NCBI GenBank assembly: GCA_937925635.1
Contig: CALALX010000086.1
Span: 1-17,819, forward strand
DNA length: 17,819 nt
Direction: 5' to 3'
Source of the DNA: an uncultured Caulobacter sp.
GTDB lineage: Bacteria > Pseudomonadota > Alphaproteobacteria > Caulobacterales > Caulobacteraceae
The notes under the pieces were generated by a model that made no database searches, was not told where the DNA came from, and saw only the letters and a program-made list of their open reading frames with translations. Position 1 is the stretch's first letter, and the number at the start of each line of letters is the position of its first letter. The translations under genes and the position numbers were made by a program. Below, piece by piece: positions 7,040 through 12,819 of this stretch.

Positions 7040-7587
7040 CTGAGAACCACGATCGAGACGCGGCGATTCTGCGCCCGGCCGTCCGGCGTGGCGTTGTCGG
7101 CCACCGGCTGTTCCTCGCCGTAGGAGATGGTCGCCATGCGGTTCAGCGCCACGCCCGACCTGTTGAGGTAGCGGCGCACGGCCTCGGCCCGGGCTTCGCC
7201 CAGCCGCACGTTGTAGGCTTCGTCGCCGGTGGCGTCGGTGAAGCCCTGGATTTCCAGGTAGACGTTGCGGTTCTCGCTCGACAGCCGCTGGGCCAGTTCG
7301 GCCAGCCGGGCCTCGGCCTCCGGCGACAGCGCATCCTCGTCGGTCGGGAACTTCACCGAGTCGTCGGACAGCACGACCTGGTAGAGGAACTTGCCTTCCG
7401 CCAGCCGTCCGGCCTTGGTCGCCCGATCCAGCGCCTCGCGCGCCGTGCCTTCGACCTGGGTGACGCGGGTGTCGACCACCGCCACCTGATCCTGCACGAA
7501 GCCCTTGGTGGCGCAGGCGGTGGTTCCGAAGCCCGCGACGATGAGCACGCCGCCCGTGGCCGCGGCCCTGAACATCGATCCAAACAC
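7036..7587 (-). CDS. OmpA-domain envelope protein, probable lipoprotein
   Basis: A 183-residue exported protein. Residues 1-24 are a signal sequence ending in GTTAC, so Cys25 may be lipidated, although the position -3 residue is Thr rather than the usual Leu, so the lipobox is weak. Residues about 32-63 are rich in heptad-like Val/Ala/Leu and probably form a short coiled coil. Residues about 72-183 are an OmpA C-terminal peptidoglycan-binding domain: EIQGFTDATGDEAYNVRLGEARAEAV holds the Asp118 and Arg133 positions that bind diaminopimelate, and AQNRRV closes the domain. It likely tethers the outer membrane to the cell wall. The GTG start at 7587 is backed by GGAGGA eight bases upstream; the ATG four codons later has no such site. 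It is convergent with, and overlaps by four bases, the ABC ATPase gene. Confidence 0.9.
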   Translation of the reverse strand: MFGSMFRAAATGGVLIVAGFGTTACATKGFVQDQVAVVDTRVTQVEGTAREALDRATKAGRLAEGKFLYQVVLSDDSVKFPTDEDALSPEAEARLAELAQRLSSENRNVYLEIQGFTDATGDEAYNVRLGEARAEAVRRYLNRSGVALNRMATISYGEEQPVADNATPDGRAQNRRVSIVVLS

Positions 7588-7595
7588 GATGAGAG

Positions 7596-7601
7596 TCCTC
7601 C
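7596..7601 (-). promoter_or_regulatory. Ribosome-binding site deciding the GTG start of the OmpA-domain protein
   Basis: The minus strand reads GGAGGA, eight bases before the GTG at 7587; it is the strongest Shine-Dalgarno match in the window. Confidence 0.75.
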
Positions 7602-7718
7602 GTCATCACGCGCGGTCATCGCGCGTCAGCCGGAAACTGTGTCGCAAGTCCCGGCGCAAAGATGACGAGCCTGGGACCGAATAATGGCGATTGATGTATG
7701 TATAGATGGTCTCAAATT

Positions 7719-7728
7719 CTATCGATAG
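7719..7728. repeat. Perfect 10-bp palindrome CTATCGATAG
   Basis: CTATCGATAG reads the same on both strands. It lies in the AT-richer island, about 130 bases upstream of the OmpA-domain gene, and is a plausible operator half-site pair for a dimeric regulator. No regulator is identifiable from sequence. Confidence 0.3.
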
Positions 7729-7734
7729 CCGGTT

Positions 7735-7754
7735 GGAACCAATGCCCCGGTTCC
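7735..7754. repeat. Inverted repeat GGAACC-N8-GGTTCC with flanking CCGGTT direct repeat
   Basis: GGAACC (7735-7740) and GGTTCC (7749-7754) are complementary around an eight-base loop. The hexamer CCGGTT also occurs twice directly, at 7729-7734 and 7747-7752. As RNA it would form a small hairpin in the leader of the OmpA-domain gene; as DNA it could be a binding site. Confidence 0.35.
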
Positions 7755-7759
7755 GCGTT

Positions 7760-7780
7760 ATGGCCGCTCAAAGCGGCTAT
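7760..7780. repeat. Nine-pair hairpin with three-base loop
   Basis: ATGGCCGCT (7760-7768) pairs with AGCGGCTAT (7772-7780) around CAA, with one G-T wobble. No T-run follows on either strand, so it is not a standard terminator. It sits just downstream of the candidate minus-strand promoter, where it would form at the very 5' end of the transcript, a place where such stems often protect mRNA. Confidence 0.4.
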
Positions 7781-7786
7781 TACCCC

Positions 7787-7812
7787 ATCTAAGTTTGCCT
7801 CCATTGAGTCAA
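7787..7812 (-). promoter_or_regulatory. Candidate housekeeping promoter for the OmpA-domain gene
   Basis: On the minus strand TTGACTC (7812-7806) is followed after 12 bases by CTTAGATG, whose TAGAT core fits the Caulobacter consensus TTGACGS-N10-14-GCTANAWC. The element overlaps a GACTC (GANTC) site. Transcription would start near 7780 and give a leader of about 190 bases before the GTG at 7587. Match is partial, and AT-richness raises the chance rate. Confidence 0.35.
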
Positions 7813-7913
7813 ATCATGGGATACTGGGGGTCTTACTGACGACGATCGCCATCATCCTGACGCGGATGGGTGGTCGATGACCTCATGACGCCGTTTCCCA
7901 ACGGGACCGCCCC

Positions 7914-8765
7914 ATGATCGCGCCGCTTCAACAGGCCCCGTCGGCGCGGCGATCCCTCGCGCGGGCACGGCGCGACGGCGCGTCCAGGCTCGCGCGCCTT
8001 TCGGCTCTGGTCGTGGTCGCGGTCGGCCATCTGGGCCTGCTGTGGCTCATGCGCGCCCAGGCGCCGACGCCCGAGCCGGCCGCGCCTGTGGTCGCGCCGG
8101 TCTTCGCCGAGATCGTCGAGCGCCCTCCCCCGCCCCCGCCGCCGGCGTCGACGCGGGAGCGCAGCGAGGATCCCGCGGCCCCCGCGCCCGCGGCGACGGC
8201 GCCCGCGGCCAAGCCAACGCCGCCGAGCGCGCCATCCTCCTTGCCGCCGCGCCGGGCGCCACGGGCGGCGCCGCCGCCCGACCTCGAGTCCGCGCCCGCG
8301 GCCGCGATGGCGGCGACAACCGAGCCGGACGTCGTCCTCGGTGCTTCGGCCATCGCCGGGGCGACCGTGGCCGGCTCCGGAACCGGCGGAGTCGGCGCGG
8401 GCGGCGACGGCTCAGGGTCCGGATCGGGCGCCTGCGACATGGTCCGCCGCCTTCAGGACGCCCTGCGCGAGGACGCCGACATTCGCGCCGCCGTGACCCG
8501 CGCCCATCAGGGCATCGGTCCCGCCGGCCGCGCCATCCTGGTCTGGAACGGCGAGTGGCTGCGCAGCCCGGGGCAGGCCGGCAAGGGCCTGGCCGGCGTG
8601 CGCCAGGCGATCTCGATGGAGGTCGCCTTCGCGCCCGCCGAGTGCCGCGCACAGCGGATGCGCGGCCTGGTGCTGATCACGCTCAGCGACCGCCCCGGCG
8701 GTCCCGCCCTGGCCCTCGGCGCCCGCGACTGGCGATGGGCGGAACTGCTGGGGGCGAGGCGCTAG
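7914..8765 (+). CDS. TonB-like membrane-anchored proline-rich protein of unknown function
   Basis: A 283-residue protein with the architecture of TonB: a short basic cytoplasmic N-terminus (RRSLARARR), one transmembrane helix (about 29-47, LSALVVVAVGHLGLLWLM) and a long periplasmic Pro/Ala spacer (about 50-135) that includes seven consecutive prolines at 71-77. A Gly/Ser-rich linker (about 147-173) leads to a C-terminal domain of about 110 residues. That domain starts at Cys174 and holds a second Cys244, which could form a disulfide; it contains AILVWNGEWL and a strand-rich end (GLVLITLSD). I do not recognise a TonB C-terminal domain (no YP motif). It may pass force or contact across the periplasm, but no ExbB/ExbD genes are nearby. 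The ATG at 7914 has only a weak ribosome-binding site; no other in-frame start fits better. Coding is sure from composition and the clear domain plan; function is open. Confidence 0.8.
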   Translation: MIAPLQQAPSARRSLARARRDGASRLARLSALVVVAVGHLGLLWLMRAQAPTPEPAAPVVAPVFAEIVERPPPPPPPASTRERSEDPAAPAPAATAPAAKPTPPSAPSSLPPRRAPRAAPPPDLESAPAAAMAATTEPDVVLGASAIAGATVAGSGTGGVGAGGDGSGSGSGACDMVRRLQDALREDADIRAAVTRAHQGIGPAGRAILVWNGEWLRSPGQAGKGLAGVRQAISMEVAFAPAECRAQRMRGLVLITLSDRPGGPALALGARDWRWAELLGARR

Positions 8766-8766
8766 T

Positions 8767-8787
8767 CGCGCCAAGGTCTTCGGCGCG
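8767..8787 (+). terminator. GC-rich stem-loop after the TonB-like gene
   Basis: CGCGCC (8767-8772) is complementary to GGCGCG (8782-8787) with a nine-base loop, starting two bases after the stop codon. No T-run follows, so termination is uncertain. Confidence 0.3.
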
Positions 8788-8849
8788 CCCTAGCGGGGCC
8801 CGACCGGCGCCCGTTCCCTTGAGGGGCCAAAGGCTCTAGGAAGCGCGGC

Positions 8850-9497
8850 ATGACCTATGCCGTTCCGATCCGTCCGCAGCCGGTCGTGCCCGTCGAGGGC
8901 TCGGACCGGCTTTTCCCGGTGCGCCGCATCCTTTGCGTCGGCCGCAACTATGCCGCCCACCGGCGCGAGATGGGCGGCGACGATCGCGACCCGCCCTTCT
9001 TCTTCTCCAAGCCCGCCGATGCGGTGGTCCTGCCTGGCCAGGACGTCCCCTATCCCAGCGCGACCAGCGATCTGCATCACGAGATCGAGCTCGTCGTGGC
9101 GATCGGCGAAGGCGGTTCGATCTTCGGTTTCGCGGTGGGGGTCGATCTGACCCGCCGCGACCTGCAGAACGGCTTCAAGGCCAAGGGCCAGCCGTGGGAC
9201 GCCGCCAAGGGCTTCGACGCCAGCGCTCCGATCAGCGCCATCGTCCCCTTCGCCGGGACCATTCCCCAGGGCCGCATCGCCCTGTCGGTCAACGGCGAGA
9301 TCCGGCAGCAGGCGCAGGTCGCGGACATGATCTGGTCGGTCGAGGAGATCATCGCCGAGGCCGGCAAGCTGTGGTCGCTGGAGGCCGGCGATCTGATCTA
9401 CACCGGCACGCCCGAAGGCGTGGCGGCGCTGCGGCGCGGCGACTCTGTCGCCGGCGAGGTCGAGGGCGTCGGAACTATCGCCTTCAAGGTGGTCTGA
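8850..9497 (+). CDS. Fumarylacetoacetate hydrolase-family protein, probably fumarylpyruvate or acylpyruvate hydrolase
   Basis: A 215-residue single-domain member of the FAH family, much shorter than eukaryotic fumarylacetoacetase (about 420) and close in size to NagK-type fumarylpyruvate hydrolases and FAHD1. The N-terminal block FPVRRILCVGRNYAAH is typical of that subgroup. The divalent-metal ligands are visible as Glu78 and Glu80 (in HHEIELVV) and Asp99 (in GVDLTRRDLQ); the lysine region KGQPWDAAKGFD and IYTGTPEGV near the C-terminus complete the active site. Such enzymes cleave a C-C bond in 2,4-diketo acids to give fumarate plus pyruvate or acetoacetate. AGGAA lies seven bases before the ATG. 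The stop codon overlaps the start of the next gene (TGATG), an isomerase acting one step earlier in the same kind of pathway, which fits aromatic acid (gentisate or homogentisate) breakdown. The ring-cleaving dioxygenase is not in the window. Confidence 0.92.
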   Translation: MTYAVPIRPQPVVPVEGSDRLFPVRRILCVGRNYAAHRREMGGDDRDPPFFFSKPADAVVLPGQDVPYPSATSDLHHEIELVVAIGEGGSIFGFAVGVDLTRRDLQNGFKAKGQPWDAAKGFDASAPISAIVPFAGTIPQGRIALSVNGEIRQQAQVADMIWSVEEIIAEAGKLWSLEAGDLIYTGTPEGVAALRRGDSVAGEVEGVGTIAFKVV

Positions 9498-10138
9498 TGG
9501 TCCTCAAGCTCCACAGCGCCTGGCGCGCCTCGGCGCCCTACCGGGTCCGCATCGGGCTGAACCTGAAGGGCGTGGCCTATGACTACGTCCCGGTCGATCT
9601 GGTGAAGGGCCAGCAACAGAGCCCCGAGTATCAGGCGGTCAACGCCCAGAAGCTGGTTCCGTCGCTCGAGCTGGAGGATGGACGGATCCTGACCCAGTCG
9701 CTGCCGATCCTGGAGTGGCTGGAGGAGACCCATCCCGAACCGGCCCTGCTGCCGAAGGACGCCTACGACCGTCAGGTCGTGCGGGCCATGGCCGCCATCG
9801 TCGCCTGCGACATCCACCCGGTGAACAACCTGCGCATCCTCAAGGCGCTGTCGGGACTGGGGATCGACGAGCCGGCGCGCAACGCCTGGGTCCACCGCTG
9901 GATCGGCGACGGCTTCACCGCGCTCGAGCGGATGGTCGCCCGGCACGGCGGCGCCTGGGCGTTCGGCGACACGCCGACCCTGGCGGATTGCTGCCTCGTG
10001 CCCCAGGTCTACAACGCCGCCCGCTTCGGGGTGGACATGACGCCATTCCCCACTATCTCCGCCATCGCGGCGCGGGCGTTGGAGCATCCGGCGATCGCCG
10101 CCGCCCACCCGAACAACCAGCCCGACGCCGTTCTGTAG
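9497..10138 (+). CDS. maiA: Maleylacetoacetate (or maleylpyruvate) isomerase, zeta-class glutathione transferase
   Basis: A 213-residue glutathione-dependent cis-trans isomerase that turns maleylacetoacetate or maleylpyruvate into the fumaryl form, the substrate of the hydrolase encoded just upstream. The N-terminal thioredoxin fold has the zeta-class active-site region SAWRASAPYRVRIGLNLKG (residues 7-25), AQKLVPSLEL with the cis-proline at about 54, and the glutathione-contacting QSLPILEWLEE (67-77). The all-helical C-terminal domain has the zeta hallmark CDIHPVNNLRIL and a GDTPTLADCCLVPQVYNA helix. The catalytic Ser-Ser pair of the classical SSCSxR motif is changed to Ser/Ala positions here, as in many bacterial members. 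The start codon shares one base with the upstream stop, so translation is coupled. Sequence alone cannot decide between the gentisate (nagL) and tyrosine/homogentisate (maiA) routes. Confidence 0.93.
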   Translation: MVLKLHSAWRASAPYRVRIGLNLKGVAYDYVPVDLVKGQQQSPEYQAVNAQKLVPSLELEDGRILTQSLPILEWLEETHPEPALLPKDAYDRQVVRAMAAIVACDIHPVNNLRILKALSGLGIDEPARNAWVHRWIGDGFTALERMVARHGGAWAFGDTPTLADCCLVPQVYNAARFGVDMTPFPTISAIAARALEHPAIAAAHPNNQPDAVL

Positions 10139-10146
10139 GAGTCCGC

Positions 10147-10776
10147 ATGCTCGAAGACCTGAAGTCGAACAATCGCGCCTGGTCGATCCGCAAGACCGAG
10201 GTTGATCCGGATTTCTTCAAGCGCCTCGAGAACCAGCAGAGCCCCGAGTACCTCTGGATCGGCTGCAGCGACAGCCGGGTGCCGGCCAACGAGATCGTCG
10301 GCCTCGATCCGGGCGAGTTGTTCGTCCATCGCAATGTCGCCAACCTGGCCCCGCCCCAGGACGCCAACTACCTGAGCGTCCTGCAGTTCGCCGTCGACGT
10401 GATCAAGGTGAAGCACATCATGGTCGTCGGCCACTATGGCTGCGGCGGCGTGCGCGCGGCCGTCGACGGCCAGCGCCGGGGCCTGGTCGATCACTGGCTG
10501 CACCCGATCCGCGAGGTCTATGCCGAGCACCAGCACGAACTGGAGTCGCTGGAAGACAAGGACCGCTGGGACCGGCTCTGCGAACTGAACGTCATCCGCC
10601 AGGTGCGAAACGTCGCGGCGGACGTCTTCGTGCAGGACGCCTGGGCGCGCGGCCAGCGCCTGTCGGTGCACGGCTGGATCTACCGTCTGTCGAACGGTCT
10701 GGTGAACGACCTGAACGTCACCGTCTCGGGCCCGGGAGAGTACGAGGCGCTGACCGGCCTGCCACCAGTGGCGTAG
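10147..10776 (+). CDS. can: Beta-class carbonic anhydrase (Can type)
   Basis: A 209-residue cytoplasmic zinc enzyme that interconverts CO2 and bicarbonate, close to E. coli Can (220 residues) over most of its length. Zinc ligands are Cys40 (in WIGCSDSRVP), His96 and Cys99 (in VVGHYGCGGV); the Asp42-Arg44 dyad that controls the active site is present, as is GELFVHRNVAN. The C-terminal LCELNVIRQVRN and LSVHGWIYRLSNG blocks are typical of the class. AGGAG lies five bases before the ATG and overlaps the stop codon of the isomerase gene, only eight bases away, so it is very likely the third gene of that operon. Its stop is three bases from the stop of the convergent pbpC gene. Confidence 0.96.
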   Translation: MLEDLKSNNRAWSIRKTEVDPDFFKRLENQQSPEYLWIGCSDSRVPANEIVGLDPGELFVHRNVANLAPPQDANYLSVLQFAVDVIKVKHIMVVGHYGCGGVRAAVDGQRRGLVDHWLHPIREVYAEHQHELESLEDKDRWDRLCELNVIRQVRNVAADVFVQDAWARGQRLSVHGWIYRLSNGLVNDLNVTVSGPGEYEALTGLPPVA

Positions 10777-10779
10777 GGC

Positions 10780-12810
10780 TCAGTTCCGGATCCTGACCTT
10801 TGATCGCGCCGAGCGGCCCTCGCCGTCGATGACGGTGATCTCGTAGAAGCCCGGCGCGTCCGGCCGCCAGATGGCGCGGCCGCTGACCGGGTCGACGGCC
10901 AGCGGCCGGCCCTCGACGTACCAGGCCAGACCCTCGCCGCCCGCGGCCAGCACCAGGCCGCGTGATCCGGGGCCCAGCGCCTCGACCTGAACCGTCGCGC
11001 CGTTGGGCGGAAAGATCAGGTTCGGACCTTCGACAGACCGCTCGAGGGTCGTCAGGGCGCCCGGAGCGGCGCGCGGGGCGATGCGCGGCGGCGCGGCCGA
11101 CGGCGCCGCCAGGACGTCGGCGACGTCGAACAGCATCGGCAGCGCCGCCTCGCGGCCGGTCAGCCCGCCCCGCGCGCCGCCGTCGGCCCGCCCGGTCCAG
11201 ACGATGATGACGTAGTCGCCGACCACCCCCGCCGCGACCGCGTCCCGAAAGCCGTAGGAGGTGCCGGTCTTGTAGGCCATGCCCGGCCCGCCGCGGGTCA
11301 GGGCGGTCGGCATCCGGCCCTTGGGCGCCGGCGCCTCGCGCAGGATGTCGAGGACCTGCCGGGCCGCGTCCGCCCGCACCAGCCGCGTCCCGCGCGAGCG
11401 CGCGCGCCGGGCCGCATCCGCCTCCGTCCAGGCCAGCGGCTTGGCCAGGCCCTCGTCGCCGAGCGCGCCGTACAGCACCGCCAGGTCACGCAGCGTGATC
11501 CCCTCGCCCCCCAGGGCCAGCGCCAAGCCGGGCGCCCGGGTCTGCGCCTTCGGCCGGACCAGCCTGACATCGACGGCCTCCAGCCGAGCCAGGAAGTTCG
11601 AAGGGCCGATCCGCTCCATCATCGCCACGGCCGGCACGTTCAGCGAATGGGACAGGGCCTCGCGCGCGGTGACCTTGCCCCGGAAGGTGCGGTCGAAGTT
11701 CTCCGGCTGATAGTCGGCGAACCGGGTGGCGACGTCCTGGATCTCGGTGTCCGGCGCGGCGACCCCGTCGTCGAAGGCGAAGGCGTAGACGAACGGCTTG
11801 AGCGCCGAGCCCGGCGAGCGCAGGGCGGTGGTCATGTCGATCCAGCCGCCCGGCCGGTCGAGCCCGCCCGAACCGACGGCGGCGCGCACCGCGCGGCCCT
11901 CGATCTCGACCACCAGAATGGCGGCTGTCGCCTCCAGCCCCTGCTCGCGCGCATAGGCGGCGGCGATCGGCTCCAGCCGCGCCTGCAACGCGGCGTCGAG
12001 CGTCGAGACCACCGTCGCCTGTGAGGCCGGGGCCTTGCGCGCCAGCTCGCCGGCGGCATGCCAGGCCAGCGATGGAAAGGCCGCCCTGTCCGGCATCGGC
12101 TCGGCTCGGGCTTCGTCGGCCGCGTCACGGTCGGCGAGGCCGGCGGCGACCATGCGGTCGAGCACGAGGTCGCGCGCCGCCCGCGCCGCCTCGGGCCTCC
12201 GGTCCGGCCGCCGGGCCTCCGGCGCCTGAGGCAGGGCGATCAGCAGCGCCTGCTCGCCGAGCGTCAGGCTCTCGGGCTCATGCCCGAACCAGCTCAGGCT
12301 CGCCGCCCGTACGCCCTCGAGATTGCCGCCGTAAGGGGCCAGCGTCAGGTACAGCGCCAGCACCTCGCGCTTGCTGAGCCGCGCCTCGATCTGCACGGCG
12401 CGCACCATCTCGATCAGCTTCGAGCCGAGGTTGCGGGGGCGGGGCTCCAGCAGCCGCGCGGTCTGCATGGTCAGGGTCGAGGCGCCCGACACCACCCGGC
12501 CGCGAACCAGGGCCGTACCGCCGGCGCGAACGACGGCGCGGGGATCGACGCCGGCGTGGACGAAGAAGCGCTGGTCCTCGATGGCGACCAGGCGACGCAC
12601 GAAGCTCGGGTCCGTCCGCTTGAGGTCGGCGCGGATCCGCCAACGGCCGTCCTCGACCGGCAGGGCGCGCAGCCACTGGCCGCGCCGGTCCAGGGTGACC
12701 GGCGACGACCGCCTTCCGCGTGACATGTCCGGCGGAAGCAGGGCGTCGGCCGCGAGGACGAACACCTCGAGGCTGAGGAACGCGATCAGACCCAGGACGA
12801 AGCGGCGCAC
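10780..12810 (-). CDS. pbpC: Penicillin-binding protein 1C (bifunctional class A PBP)
   Basis: A 676-residue inner-membrane protein with a signal anchor at about residues 4-22. The glycosyltransferase 51 domain has the catalytic Glu78 in AIEDQRFFVHAGVD and motifs GASTLTMQTARLL (109-121) and RKxxE-like region SKLIEMVRAVQIE. The transpeptidase domain has SxxK with Ser335 and Lys338 (SPGSALKPF), SxN at 389-391 (SLN) and KTG at 514-516. A C-terminal BiPBP_C beta domain (about 600-676) is characteristic of PBP1C and separates it from PBP1A/1B. Length is somewhat below E. coli PBP1C (about 770). The GTG start at 12810 lies nine bases after the stop of the alpha-2-macroglobulin gene, and the possible ribosome-binding site (GGGGAG) sits inside the end of that gene, which suggests translational coupling. 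Both active sites appear intact. Confidence 0.95.
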   Translation of the reverse strand: MRRFVLGLIAFLSLEVFVLAADALLPPDMSRGRRSSPVTLDRRGQWLRALPVEDGRWRIRADLKRTDPSFVRRLVAIEDQRFFVHAGVDPRAVVRAGGTALVRGRVVSGASTLTMQTARLLEPRPRNLGSKLIEMVRAVQIEARLSKREVLALYLTLAPYGGNLEGVRAASLSWFGHEPESLTLGEQALLIALPQAPEARRPDRRPEAARAARDLVLDRMVAAGLADRDAADEARAEPMPDRAAFPSLAWHAAGELARKAPASQATVVSTLDAALQARLEPIAAAYAREQGLEATAAILVVEIEGRAVRAAVGSGGLDRPGGWIDMTTALRSPGSALKPFVYAFAFDDGVAAPDTEIQDVATRFADYQPENFDRTFRGKVTAREALSHSLNVPAVAMMERIGPSNFLARLEAVDVRLVRPKAQTRAPGLALALGGEGITLRDLAVLYGALGDEGLAKPLAWTEADAARRARSRGTRLVRADAARQVLDILREAPAPKGRMPTALTRGGPGMAYKTGTSYGFRDAVAAGVVGDYVIIVWTGRADGGARGGLTGREAALPMLFDVADVLAAPSAAPPRIAPRAAPGALTTLERSVEGPNLIFPPNGATVQVEALGPGSRGLVLAAGGEGLAWYVEGRPLAVDPVSGRAIWRPDAPGFYEITVIDGEGRSARSKVRIRN

Positions 12811-12819
12811 GCGGTGAGG

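Larger units (their letters stand above)
7588..7913. other. AT-richer divergent intergenic island with several dyad symmetries
   Basis: 326 bases between two divergent envelope genes. By hand count 7681-7860 has 87 G/C in 180 (about 48%), well below the surrounding roughly 70%. It holds a perfect palindrome (7719-7728), an inverted repeat (7735-7754), a hairpin (7760-7780) and a candidate promoter on the minus strand (7787-7812). A 60-codon frame (7698-7880, plus) has a hydrophobic tail but no ribosome-binding site, and I do not call it. The island could be a long regulatory leader for the OmpA-domain gene, a small RNA gene, or a decayed insertion. Confidence 0.6.

Noticed and set aside
7729..7754. 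Attachment site or tRNA fragment suggested by GGTTGGAACC/GGTTCC
   Set aside because: No T-loop consensus, no acceptor stem, and no integrase or phage gene nearby.
7698..7880. A 60-codon plus-strand frame in the low-GC island with a hydrophobic C-terminal stretch
   Set aside because: No ribosome-binding site before the ATG, no recognisable family, and it runs through all the dyad symmetries; chance frame more likely, though a small membrane peptide cannot be excluded.
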